Assembly (NCBI RefSeq): GCF_014216315.1
Contig: NZ_CP045702.1
Span: 3,658,001 to 3,722,000 of the forward strand
Direction: 5' to 3'
DNA: 64,000 nucleotides
Source: Streptomyces finlayi
GTDB lineage: Bacteria > Actinomycetota > Actinomycetes > Streptomycetales > Streptomycetaceae
Part shown: one piece after another, positions 42,639-50,675 of the stretch
How positions within the stretch are numbered: position 1 is the stretch's first letter
How the letters are laid out: each line of letters begins with the position of its first letter
The notes under the pieces: generated by a model
Seen by the model: only the letters and a program-made list of their open reading frames with translations
What the model was told of the DNA's origin: nothing
The model's database searches: none
Position numbers and translations under genes: made by a program

Positions 42639-42950
42639 TCACCAGAACGGGGTGAAGTTCACCGCGTAGTCGTGGTTGGACTGGTCGATCGCCGTGAAAG
42701 CTGAGCCGTTCACCTGGGCCGAGTTGCTCTGGTTCGAGGCGTCGGAACCGACCGCCTGCTGCTGCGAGGTCGACGAGTTGCCGAGGTTGTGGCCACCGAC
42801 ACCGCTGCCGCCGATCGTCGCCACCGCCGCGTTCGATCCGTCGTTCGCGAACGAGCCGTTGTCGGCCGCGGCCACACCACCGAAGAGCGCGACAGTGAGC
42901 GGCAGGGCGGCAACAGCGGCGAAGGTGCGAACGATACGAATGCTTGCCAT
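42639..42950 (-). CDS. Small secreted protein, Asn/Ser-rich, unknown
   Basis: 103 residues. A good ribosome site (CTGGAGGAATTGAC) precedes the ATG at 42950. The signal peptide ends near FGGVAAADNG. The mature part is rich in Asn, Ser, Gln and Gly (VATIGGSGVGGHNLGNSSTS; QSNSAQVNGSAFTAIDQSNH) and ends DYAVNFTPFW. It has no cysteines, so it is not a classic long chaplin; it resembles small surface/amyloid-type proteins by composition only. The 348 bp between it and the next gene shows no gene, only a CCGGAGC...GCTCCGG inverted repeat. Confidence 0.7.
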   Translation of the reverse strand: MASIRIVRTFAAVAALPLTVALFGGVAAADNGSFANDGSNAAVATIGGSGVGGHNLGNSSTSQQQAVGSDASNQSNSAQVNGSAFTAIDQSNHDYAVNFTPFW

Positions 42951-43298
42951 GTCAATTCCTCCAGGAACCGAAAATGCGGCTTGATACGGCTGTTACGGCC
43001 GATTTCCGGAGCAGTTGGCCGACCGCTCCGGAGTTGTTGGGCACGACGTCGCAGAACCAGAGTTGCCCACCGAATCCCCGTCGAACCACCCCGCAGCCCT
43101 CGATTCCCCCTCAAGCGTGAGGAACAGCCGACAAACCTCTCCCACCGCTCGAAACCGCCAGTTCGCAGCCCTACGGTCACCTCACCCTGCACCACCCATG
43201 GGAAGAAGCGTTCCTGCGCAGCCCCTCCCCACCGGCCCTCCGCCCGCCGGCAGCCTTCGCACCCTTCCCTCTATCGAACGCCTGTACGAGAATGAAGC

Positions 43299-44207
43299 AT
43301 GGCCACCATAGACCGGCAGTCCGCCACCCTGGCCCTGGCCCACGCGCTCGCCGCCGCCGAGCGGGGGCTCCCCGTCATCCCGTTGTCCGCCACCAAGCTC
43401 CCCGCCCTGCGCTCCCCCCATCACGGCGAGGACCCCCCGATCCACTGCCGGGGCGCCTGCGGGCGGCCCGGCCACGGAGTCCACGACGCCACCACCGACC
43501 CCGCCGCCGTACGCGCCCTCTTCGCCGCCGCCCCCCGCGCCACGGGCTACGGCATCGCCTGCGGCCGGCCACCGCACCGCCTCATCGGCATCGACCTCGA
43601 CTTCGACACCGCGCGCGGCAAGGACTCCATGGCCGCGCTCCAGCAGTTGGCCGAGCGGCACCGGTTCACCATTCCGCCGACGATCACCGTGCTCACCCCG
43701 AGCGGCGGCCGCCACCTCTGGCTGACCGGTCCGCCCGACGTGGCCGTACCGAATTCGGCGAGCCGCCTCGCGCCCGGCATCGACATCCGCGGCTTCGGCG
43801 GATACCTCGTGGGCCCCGGCTCGGTCACCGCCCACGGCACCTACCGCCTGGCCCCGGGCACCGCCCACCTCACCCCCGCCCCATGCCCCCGCACGCTTCT
43901 CCACCTGCTCACACCCCCCACACGTCTCCGCCGCCCCCGTCGTCCCACAGACCATCGCCCCGCATCCCACCAGGGCGCGGGCGGCCGAGGCCAGGGCCTG
44001 ATCCAGTTCGTACGGTCCGCCCGGGAGGGCCAGCGCAACACAAGTCTGTTCTGGGCAGCCTGCCGCGCCTACGAACACGGCTTCGGCGACGACCTCGCGG
44101 ACGGCCTCACCGCCGCCGCGGTCCACACCGGCCTCTCCGAACAGGAGGCCAGAGCCGCCATCGCCTCGGCTGCCCGCCTGACCACGGGCCACCCCGGCCA
44201 CCCCTGA
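43299..44207 (+). CDS. Bifunctional DNA primase/polymerase (Prim-Pol) domain protein
   Basis: 302 residues. The archaeo-eukaryotic primase-like N-terminal domain shows AAAERGLPVIPLSATKLPAL, a cysteine pair (CRGACGRPGHG), the metal-binding IGIDLDFD and RHLWLTGPPD; PGIDIRGFGGYLVGPGS follows. The C-terminal third is short and basic. It stands alone in the chromosome, outside the island, just before the tRNA-Ser att site. The role is unknown; such stand-alone Prim-Pol genes are common in Streptomyces. Confidence 0.8.
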   Translation: MATIDRQSATLALAHALAAAERGLPVIPLSATKLPALRSPHHGEDPPIHCRGACGRPGHGVHDATTDPAAVRALFAAAPRATGYGIACGRPPHRLIGIDLDFDTARGKDSMAALQQLAERHRFTIPPTITVLTPSGGRHLWLTGPPDVAVPNSASRLAPGIDIRGFGGYLVGPGSVTAHGTYRLAPGTAHLTPAPCPRTLLHLLTPPTRLRRPRRPTDHRPASHQGAGGRGQGLIQFVRSAREGQRNTSLFWAACRAYEHGFGDDLADGLTAAAVHTGLSEQEARAAIASAARLTTGHPGHP

Positions 44208-44223
44208 ACGTTCAGGGGTGGCC
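44196..44223. terminator. Perfect 14-bp hairpin at the end of the Prim-Pol gene
   Basis: GGCCACCCCTGAAC and GTTCAGGGGTGGCC abut as a 28-bp palindrome that includes the stop codon. Confidence 0.65.
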
Positions 44224-44394
44224 GGCGGGCACGCCTGCCACCACATCCCTCTTCTCACCGGTCGTCGGTCTGCTGGCCGGTCGCCCCACTCGCCGAGACC
44301 AACGTCCGGTCGCACAAGGCCCCTTGCCCCGCTCCCCGGCCCGCACACCGTCCACACATGACAGAGGCCTTTCGAGGTGAGACGGCGCCCATGC

Positions 44395-44428
44395 AGAAGG
44401 GGCGCCCCTCAAGCGGAGCGCCCCTTCT
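44395..44428. terminator. Hairpin on the chromosomal side of the tRNA-Ser att repeat
   Basis: AGAAGGGGCGC (44395-44405) pairs with GCGCCCCTTCT (44418-44428). It is probably the original tRNA-Ser(TGA) terminator, displaced by the island. Confidence 0.6.
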
Positions 44429-44451
44429 GATCCGTACCTGTGCCTACCTCG

Positions 44452-44508
44452 GCGGTGGGTGTGGGATTTGAACCCACGGTGACATCGCTGCCACGACGGT
44501 TTTCAAGA
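44452..44508 (-). other. Left att repeat of the island: truncated 3' part of tRNA-Ser(TGA)
   Basis: 57 bp identical to 54514-54570, covering the acceptor 3' strand, T arm, variable arm and most of the anticodon loop and stem. After TTTTCAAGA the two copies diverge. It is not a complete tRNA. Confidence 0.92.
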
Positions 44509-44620
44509 GGGTGCTGCGGGAAGCCTCTCGAACGTTCCTGACCTGCTCGTTCCCCGCTCTCCGGGCCCCTCGCTCCCTCCGGCGGTCCACACCTGGTCCA
44601 CTGGAGGAGTCCGGACGATG

Positions 44621-45169
44621 TCAGCGCAGCTCGCGTGTCATGCAGGCGAAGACGGGAGAGTCGGGGAACGGCTGCTGCTTGCCGATCGTCCGGTAGCCCC
44701 ATGCCTCGTACACGGCCTGGACGGCGCCATTGCCGTTGGCGGGGTTGACCAGGAGGGTGACGCGGGACTCGGTGCGGCGGGAGAGCCATTCCTCGTGGAT
44801 CTGCCAGGCGATGCCGCGCCCGCGCCAGGGCTTGCGGACGACGATCTCGTTGAGGGCGACCGTACGGACGCCGTCCTCGTCGGTGTAGCCGTCGGGCAGC
44901 TCGGTGATCATGGAGGCCCACCATCGGGTTTCCGCAGGGAGAGGGCAGCCGAAGGCGAACCCGACGGGCTCCCCGTCCTCGGTGGCGAAAGCAGCACTCC
45001 AGTCGGGCCGAGAGGCGTAAGTGGACAACCGCTCGTCGAAACGTTCCACGTCGTAGAACGGTCCGGTGAGTCCGAAGTCTCGATGTCTCACCTCGGCGTG
45101 GATGTCAAGGATGTGCTGCCTGATCTCCGGGAGCTGCTCGGCGGTGTAGTGCCGGATCTCGGCGGTCAT
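44621..45169 (-). CDS. GNAT-family N-acetyltransferase (island)
   Basis: 182 residues. Acetyl-CoA site ALNEIVVRKPWRGRGIAWQI near 112-131 and the GNAT tail VTLLVNPANGNGAVQAVYEA WGYRTIG. The ATG overlaps the stop of the HTH/TPR gene (ATGA) with GAGGAGG upstream, so the two are coupled. The substrate is unknown. In this setting it could acetylate the product of the neighbouring peptide system or give self-protection, but that is speculation. Confidence 0.8.
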   Translation of the reverse strand: MTAEIRHYTAEQLPEIRQHILDIHAEVRHRDFGLTGPFYDVERFDERLSTYASRPDWSAAFATEDGEPVGFAFGCPLPAETRWWASMITELPDGYTDEDGVRTVALNEIVVRKPWRGRGIAWQIHEEWLSRRTESRVTLLVNPANGNGAVQAVYEAWGYRTIGKQQPFPDSPVFACMTRELR

Positions 45170-46443
45170 TGCGGCCTCCTCGGGCGGTACTGGTCCATCC
45201 ACTCGGTCGTGCACCGAGCCCTGGGCGCGGCAGAGTTCAGCCCTGCTGTGAACTCCGTGAGCAACCGGCTGGTGCGCTCAGTCAGTGAATCACCCGGTTG
45301 TGTGGGCAGTACAGAGAGGGCGGTCGTGCATGCCTGTTCAGCCTCGCCCTGCCGCAGTTGAGCCAGCGCGAGGTGGGACCGGTAGTACGAGCGGTTGCGG
45401 TTGAAGCCAGGGCGCAGCAGGGACAACGTGTGGTGGAGGTGGGCCTCCGCCTCGTCGTGACGGCCGACGCCGGCGTGGACGAGGGCGGACAGACCGTGCA
45501 GCTCCGCCCGGTCGTAGAAGCCCATCCAGACGGGCCGGTCGGCGTGGGGGTCAGCACCGTCGAATGCCTTGATGGCGTGTTCGAGGGTCCGCAGGGCGTC
45601 GGTGGGTCGCTTGGCTCCGGCATACGCGCCAGCAAGACGCGCGTGAGCTAGCGAGCGGAAGAGTGGGTCCCGACGGCAGGCGGCAGAGGCCCGGGCGGCG
45701 GTCGCTGCGGCAACGGCGTCGTTGAACTGTCTGGTCTGGCGGGCGAGGATTCCGGCGTGTCCCCACAGGCGCAGGGTGATCTCGGCGCTGCCGGACAGAC
45801 CGGCCAGGGTCATCGCCCGTTCGAGGTGCCGCTGTGCTCGCTCCGGTTCGCAGGAGTCCACCGCGGCCCACAGTGCGGTCCCGGTGAAGGCGGCGGCGAG
45901 TTCGTAGAGCCGGGCGCGGACGCGCTGACTGGCGGACCCGACGGCCTGAAGCTCCATCGCGTGGTGGGCGAAGGCGACCGCACGGGTCTCCAGGCTGGGG
46001 GTTCCTCCGGTCACATTGTCGGATGCGACGAGATCGGCGAAGGCGACACGGAGACGTTCGGTGTCGCTCATTCCGATGCGACGGTACGACGTGGCGGGCA
46101 GGGGCGGCAGTGCGGTGGCGGCAACGAGGCCGACCACGTTGCCGGCGAACGTTCGTCGCCGCACGGATTCCTCCGGTGGTAATGAGGGCGGTGCTGTGGA
46201 GCGCGACGGCGGAATGAAGCCGAGCTCTTGAGCAGTACACCCGATTACTGCTTCGAGAGCGCGCCGTTGTCGTTCCTGCGGCCACCTGGTTTTTCCGGTC
46301 AGCCAGTTCCGTACGTGACGGTCCTGGAGAGTGCCGGGCCTGCCGGTGAGGGTGCCGATCTCGTCGTTGAGCGCCTGGGCGAGTTCGTGCTGTCTCAGGC
46401 CCGCCGCTGCCATCTTGGCGGCGAGTAACTCGTTCCCCGTCAT
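45166..46443 (-). CDS. Helix-turn-helix / TPR-type regulator (island)
   Basis: 425 residues. N-terminal XRE-like helix-turn-helix (MAAAGLRQHELAQALNDEIG ... HVRNWLTGKTRWPQERQRRA). The long C-terminal region (about 125-400) is all-helical with TPR-like repeats. Such proteins in Streptomyces often bind peptides or small signals and sit next to ATPase-fold genes. It is divergent from the ATPase-radical SAM operon. Two short palindromes lie in the shared 174-bp promoter region, so it is the likely regulator of the operon. Confidence 0.82.
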   Translation of the reverse strand: MTGNELLAAKMAAAGLRQHELAQALNDEIGTLTGRPGTLQDRHVRNWLTGKTRWPQERQRRALEAVIGCTAQELGFIPPSRSTAPPSLPPEESVRRRTFAGNVVGLVAATALPPLPATSYRRIGMSDTERLRVAFADLVASDNVTGGTPSLETRAVAFAHHAMELQAVGSASQRVRARLYELAAAFTGTALWAAVDSCEPERAQRHLERAMTLAGLSGSAEITLRLWGHAGILARQTRQFNDAVAAATAARASAACRRDPLFRSLAHARLAGAYAGAKRPTDALRTLEHAIKAFDGADPHADRPVWMGFYDRAELHGLSALVHAGVGRHDEAEAHLHHTLSLLRPGFNRNRSYYRSHLALAQLRQGEAEQACTTALSVLPTQPGDSLTERTSRLLTEFTAGLNSAAPRARCTTEWMDQYRPRRPQ

Positions 46444-46448
46444 GCGGT

Positions 46449-46499
46449 CACGGTAACCGTGGGCACGAGAATGTGATGCCTGGTCAGGTAAAAATTACC
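46449..46499. promoter_or_regulatory. Two palindromes in the divergent promoter of the peptide-system island
   Basis: CACGGTAACCGTG (46449-46461) begins 6 bp upstream of the HTH start. GGTAAAAATTACC (46487-46499) is an AT-rich 13-bp palindrome, strikingly low-GC for this genome. They are candidates for operator and promoter core. Confidence 0.55.
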
Positions 46500-46617
46500 G
46501 GTTGGCAGCAGGCGCCCCAGTGGGGGAATTGCCTGTGCCTTGACTGGTGGGCGGCGGTTCTCTGGTGGTGCGGCGGTCCGAGGAGGCCGCGGTTTGGACC
46601 GCCAGCGAGGAGGAACC

Positions 46618-47397
46618 GTGACGGTGGCCTCGATCGAAGACCCGCAGACCGTGGCTCCTGTGGAGCAGGAGTGGTCGCTTGGATACTCGATGGTGAGCGG
46701 CAGCGTGCCCCTGGCCCGTATCCACGCTCGCCGGACGCTCACCCTGTGGCGGTGGGGCGGCGATGTCGAGGACGCCGTCCTGATCCTGTCCGAGCTGGTC
46801 GCCAACGCGGTCAGGCACGCCAGCAAGCCGGACGCTCTGGTCGGTGTGCGGCTCGCGCTTGAGGACCGAACGCTCCTGATCGACGTGTCCGACCCGATGC
46901 CCGCGTTCCCCGGCTTCGGATCGATCGTCGCTCCGTCCCCGGACCAGGCGTCCGGCCGCGGAATCTGCCTGGCTCGGGCCCTGGGTGCCCGCGTCGGCTG
47001 GTTCCTGAACGCGGACGGCAGCAGCAAGACCGTACGCGCCGAACTGCTTGCTCCGGACGGTGCCGCAATGCAGTGCACGCACTGGCGCCGGGTGCCCCTC
47101 GACCTGTCACGGGAAGCGCGGGAGAAGTCGGCCGCCACGTATGTCGACAGGGCGGTTCAGTGCCAGCTGTTCGCGCACAGCGAGGGTGAGCACTTCGGTC
47201 TCCTCGCCGACTCCGGCGCGTACGGGACCGCTCTGTGGCTCCGCTGGCACGGGACGGACGAGGCGCGGCTCGTCGTACTGCCGGACTGCCCGGTGGCCGC
47301 CCAGGGGCCCGACGGCGAGGGCTGCTGCCTGTTCGCCGACCACACCGAGCAGCACACCTGGGAAGACTCCCTGGAGGAGATCTCGTGCACCAGCTGA
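46618..47397 (+). CDS. HATPase_c-fold ATP-binding protein (anti-sigma/RsbW-like), with extra C-terminal domain
   Basis: 259 residues from a GTG at 46618 with GAGGAGG upstream. The GHKL ATPase fold covers the first about 150 residues: N-box LILSELVANAVRHAS, DVSDPMPAFPG, and GRGICLARALGARVGWFL. The C-terminal 100 residues (about 155-259) are not part of the ATPase and contain three cysteines. No histidine kinase phospho-acceptor is present. Its last 13 bases overlap the radical SAM start, so the products are probably made together. Such ATPases are common next to HTH/TPR regulators in Streptomyces; the role in a peptide system is unknown. Confidence 0.8.
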   Translation: MTVASIEDPQTVAPVEQEWSLGYSMVSGSVPLARIHARRTLTLWRWGGDVEDAVLILSELVANAVRHASKPDALVGVRLALEDRTLLIDVSDPMPAFPGFGSIVAPSPDQASGRGICLARALGARVGWFLNADGSSKTVRAELLAPDGAAMQCTHWRRVPLDLSREAREKSAATYVDRAVQCQLFAHSEGEHFGLLADSGAYGTALWLRWHGTDEARLVVLPDCPVAAQGPDGEGCCLFADHTEQHTWEDSLEEISCTS

Positions 47398-48503
47398 TCG
47401 CAAGCCCGTACAACGGAACGTTCCTGGTCGCCCGCCCTGGCTCCAAGGGCGGCATGCGCATTCCCCGGACGCTCTACGAAGAGCTGGCCTCGACCGCCGA
47501 GAGCAGTAGCCCTGTGCCGGTCTGGCTCCTCGACCACGCCCGCACAGCCTGGGGCCTGGACCTGGCGGGCGCGGTGATGCGGGACGTCGTTCTCGTACGC
47601 TCCGAGACCGGCCTCGGTTACGGCCGGGCCACGTACGAGATCAACAAGGGTTGCAACTTCAACTGCGAGCACTGCTACCTCGCGGAGCGGAGGTTCGAGG
47701 GGCTGCCCTGGCCGGACAAGGTCCGGCTTCTGCGCCTGCTGCGGGACGCCGGGGTGCTGTGGCTCCAGTTCACCGGTGGTGAGCCGCTGATCGACCGGCA
47801 CTTCATGGACGCGTACGCGCTCTCCCATCGGTCCGGGATGCTGATCGAGATCCTGACCAACGGCTCCCGGCTCCACCGCCCCGAGATCATCGAGCTCCTG
47901 CGCGACCTGCCGCCGCACAAGGTGACCGTCTCCCTCTATGGGGCGACCCCCGACAGTTTCGACTCGCTCACCCGGAAGCCGGGAGCGTTCAAGCTGGTCG
48001 AAAAGGGGCTCGTCGCGGCACGCGAGGCCGGCATCGCGCTGGAACTGGCGCTGATCATCACCCGGCACAACGCCCATGAGCTGGACGCCATGCGGGCCCT
48101 CGCCGAGGGGTACGGGGCGGGCCGTCAGGAGTACGGAACGATCTCTCCCACGTACACGGGCACGCCCGAACCCCTCGCCGCGCAGGCCCCTGGCTTCCTG
48201 GACAAGAGCAGCGTCTTCAAGGGCTGCCCCGCCGGCCACACCTTCTTCCACGTCGACCCGCACGGTCTGGCAACCATGTGCAAGGTCGGCCGCGAGAACC
48301 CCATCGACCTCATGACCGAGGGCTTGGACGGACTCCTCCGTCTGCCCGGCATCGCCGATGCCCAGATGCTTCGCACCGGTGGCTGCGGCGGCTGTCAGCT
48401 CTCCGGCACCTGCCGGGTCTGCCGACCGCTCGCCAAGGCGTACCAGGAGGCGAAGGCACCACTGAACACCTACTGCCAACACGGAAGCGAGGAAGCGTCA
48501 TGA
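47385..48503 (+). CDS. Radical SAM enzyme with SPASM/twitch-like C-terminus, probable peptide maturase
   Basis: 372 residues from a GTG at 47385; GGAGGAGATCTC precedes it. Residues 1-80 form an N-terminal domain of the kind that can bind a leader peptide. Cys90-x3-Cys94-x2-Cys97 (GCNFNCEHC) binds the SAM-cleaving [4Fe-4S] cluster, with FTGGEP at 129-134. Seven C-terminal cysteines (281, 299, 334, 337, 343, 346, 364; GGCGGCQLSGTCRVCRP) can hold auxiliary clusters as in SPASM proteins. Its stop overlaps the start of a 45-residue peptide gene, which is typical of RiPP maturases such as sactisynthases or cyclophane synthases. Which bond it makes cannot be told. Confidence 0.88.
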   Translation: MHQLIASPYNGTFLVARPGSKGGMRIPRTLYEELASTAESSSPVPVWLLDHARTAWGLDLAGAVMRDVVLVRSETGLGYGRATYEINKGCNFNCEHCYLAERRFEGLPWPDKVRLLRLLRDAGVLWLQFTGGEPLIDRHFMDAYALSHRSGMLIEILTNGSRLHRPEIIELLRDLPPHKVTVSLYGATPDSFDSLTRKPGAFKLVEKGLVAAREAGIALELALIITRHNAHELDAMRALAEGYGAGRQEYGTISPTYTGTPEPLAAQAPGFLDKSSVFKGCPAGHTFFHVDPHGLATMCKVGRENPIDLMTEGLDGLLRLPGIADAQMLRTGGCGGCQLSGTCRVCRPLAKAYQEAKAPLNTYCQHGSEEAS

Positions 48504-48637
48504 CCGCTGTCATGGTGGAGATCGGCCCCCGGCCGCCGGCCACGGAGGAGCCCGAGGGGGTGGTCCTCCTGGACGACCTGGAGGTGCTGGCCGAGGGCGC
48601 AATCCCGGGCTGCAACGACGACAACCCCTACCGGTAG
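48500..48637 (+). CDS. 45-residue putative RiPP precursor peptide
   Basis: The ATG overlaps the radical SAM stop (ATGA), with GAGGAAG upstream. Leader-like part: Pro/Glu-rich, then the acidic amphipathic VVLLDDLEVLAEGAIPG. Tail: CNDDNPYR, with the only Cys at position 38, two Asp, two Asn, a Tyr and C-terminal Arg. A terminator-like hairpin follows at once. Size, place and composition fit a substrate of the adjacent enzyme. The likely core is the last 8-9 residues (inference). No known precursor family was recognised with certainty. Confidence 0.75.
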   Translation: MTAVMVEIGPRPPATEEPEGVVLLDDLEVLAEGAIPGCNDDNPYR

Positions 48638-48657
48638 ACAACCGGCCGGAAAGAACC

Positions 48658-48696
48658 GCGGGGGCCTCGGGACGTTCTTCCACCCGAAGCCCCCGC
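48658..48696. terminator. Hairpin after the precursor peptide
   Basis: GCGGGGGCCTCGGG pairs with CCCGAAGCCCCCGC with one mismatch. It could attenuate transcription into the phosphotransferase gene so that the peptide is made in excess. Confidence 0.65.
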
Positions 48697-48742
48697 ACCA
48701 CTGCGCACCCACATGCCCGCACCCGTGGAAGAGTGAAGCCCC

Positions 48743-49564
48743 ATGGCGACCACCCGCATCGGCCTCGACCGGCTGCCGTCCGCTGCCCGCGCCGCCGTCG
48801 TGGCGCACACCGGCCCCCTTCTCACGGTCGAAGAGGCAGCCGAGGGCTTCAATAGTGAGATCGCGGCCCGCGTCACCTCCGCCACGGGCACCTGGCACAT
48901 CAAGGGCCTGCGCACCGACCACCCCCGCGCCTGGACCCAGCGCCGGGAGGCCACCGTCGCCCCCTTCCTCACCGGCCTGGCCCCCGCCCTCCGCTGGCGC
49001 GTCGAGACCGCCGGATGGGACCTTCTCGGCTTCGAAGCCCTCGGCGGCCACCACGCCGACTACTCCCCCGGCTCCCCCGACCTCCCCGAAGTCGCCGCCC
49101 TCCTTTGCCGCCTCAGCGAGACCTCCTGCCCCGGCATCGAACTGCGCCATGCCGAACAGCGCCTGGAGCACTACGCCGCCCACCCCGACGACCTCCGCTT
49201 CTTCTCCGGAACTCACCTCCTCCACACCGACCTGAACAACGCCAACGTCCTCGTCGACGGCCACGCCCCCCAGGGCGATCGAGCCCGCCTGGTCGACTGG
49301 GCCTGGGCGACCCGCGGAGCGGCCTGGCTCGACGCCGGCTACTGGATCATCTGGCTCATCGCCGCCGGGCACACCCCCGCATCGGCCGAAGAGTGGGCAG
49401 CCAAGATCCCCGCCTGGCACACCGCCGCCGCCGAGGGCATCACCGCCTTCGCCGCAGCCAACGCGAACGTGTGGGCCGAGATCAGCACCGCCGACCCCGA
49501 CCCGTGGACCCTGCGCCTCGCGACCGCCGCCACCACCTGGCACGCACACCGCAGAGCTGGTTGA
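48743..49564 (+). CDS. APH-fold phosphotransferase (aminoglycoside phosphotransferase-like)
   Basis: 273 residues. Catalytic loop HTDLNNANVLVDG near 160-172 (HxDxxxxN) and the metal motif LVDWAWATRGAAWLDAGYWI near 185-205 mark the APH/choline-kinase fold. The N-lobe is short. GGAAGAGTG precedes the ATG. It is the last gene of the ATPase-radical SAM-peptide set, behind a hairpin. It could phosphorylate the peptide product or act in self-resistance; the substrate is not known. Confidence 0.8.
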   Translation: MATTRIGLDRLPSAARAAVVAHTGPLLTVEEAAEGFNSEIAARVTSATGTWHIKGLRTDHPRAWTQRREATVAPFLTGLAPALRWRVETAGWDLLGFEALGGHHADYSPGSPDLPEVAALLCRLSETSCPGIELRHAEQRLEHYAAHPDDLRFFSGTHLLHTDLNNANVLVDGHAPQGDRARLVDWAWATRGAAWLDAGYWIIWLIAAGHTPASAEEWAAKIPAWHTAAAEGITAFAAANANVWAEISTADPDPWTLRLATAATTWHAHRRAG

Positions 49565-50675
49565 ACCGAACCCTCAGCTCCGGTGAGCCGAACGAGCGGC
49601 CGGCCGGAGCGTCTTTGGCCGGTGTCCTGTTCGGGTTGGGGTCGGGCATGTTCAGGGGGCCGTACGCTGGCCCGGCAACTCGGGCAGGCTTTGCCCCTGC
49701 CCGGAATTTGAACGAGTGGCCCCCTGGACTTGCCCGACGCGGGCCCCGGCCCGAACAGGTGGGTAAAGCCGTGGAGGCCGGCCGCCCCAGCTACGGCTGG
49801 TTGAACGGCAATCCGCGGTGACCGGTGCGGACTTGGCATGCGCCCCGCCCCTGCCGGCCGTGCTCGCCACGGGGCGGCTGTCGGGGTTCTTACCGGGTCC
49901 GTCCGCCCGCTTCTCGGGCTTTGCGGAGCGAGTGGGCGGGGGCCGTCGCGGGCGGTGGCGGAGACATGGAGCCAGCGGCGGCCTGGGGCCGCCGCGCGGC
50001 CCGCGCCAGCGGGCCGCCTTGATCCAGTAAAGAAACTTTGGACAGCTCACCTCTTCGGCCGCGGCGGCCGGTAGAAGTGGGCTACTTTGTCATGGATTGC
50101 ACGATTCATCGGCTGAATTGTCTATTCGCCCGCTCTTGCCTGGGGCTGTTCGTGAAATCGACGATAACTATCCACAGGTGAACCGTAGTTGGCTCATTTG
50201 GTCGGGTTATCCACAGGCAGGGGGCGAGAGATGCCCGTTTGGGAGAGTTATTCGCTTTGTCGACTGTGCTGGCCGCGCCGGGGGAAGGGGCCCGTTTCGC
50301 ACGGATGCGGAGGCGTGGTCCAGGTCACCTCGCGCGGGGTCACACGCGGGGCATCTCTCGCACCTCTATACGTGATCCGCGATTGCGGGCCGGTGAACAT
50401 AGCCGACGATCGCCGGTTAGCCGAACCGGGAACTCTCTGGACCCTTGTCAGCACGGACCAGGAAGCCAGACCCGTGAAGGGAGTTGATTGTGATGCGCAC
50501 CACACGGGCGGAACTGGCGGGGAGCGTCATTCCGGTTATGCGGTATTCCCCTCGGCGAAGGTCGTACGGCCGCTCATCATCCAGCTTGTGAACGCCCTTG
50601 AGCGCGCCCCGTTGCGCTGACCCGCAACCGGACAACGAGGTGGCGGGTGGTGAACCTGGTGCATACGATCCCGGG
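49565..50675. other. Long intergenic stretch of the island; GC-rich structured region (copy 2) and AT-richer segment
   Basis: No convincing gene on either strand. 49565-49990 is GC-rich with many short hairpins. A strong one, GGCCCGC-GCCA-GCGGGCC (49997-50014), is followed at 50016-50047 by GCCTTGAT-N3-GTAAAGAAAC-N5-ACAGCTC, the same tail as in the AICE at 17865-17896. 50075-50220 is less GC-rich and contains two DnaA-box-like sequences. The rest shows nothing recognisable. Confidence 0.55.
50168..50215 (+). other. Two DnaA-box-like sequences
   Basis: CTATCCACA (50168-50176) and TTATCCACA (50207-50215), each followed by GG, same strand, 39 bp apart, in an AT-richer pocket. They could be part of a replication origin of a former plasmid or element; two boxes alone are weak evidence. 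Confidence 0.35.

Noticed and set aside
44509..44620. Integrase arm repeats at the left end of the tRNA-Ser island
   Set aside because: I looked for partners of the CGTGCCC repeats found at the right end; only loose matches occur, not a spaced set.
49565..50675. Several plus-strand frames of 60-140 codons in this stretch
   Set aside because: They are mutually overlapping, Arg/Gly/Pro-rich, lack ribosome sites, and run through GC-rich hairpins. The shared tail motif with 17865-17896 argues for a non-coding role.
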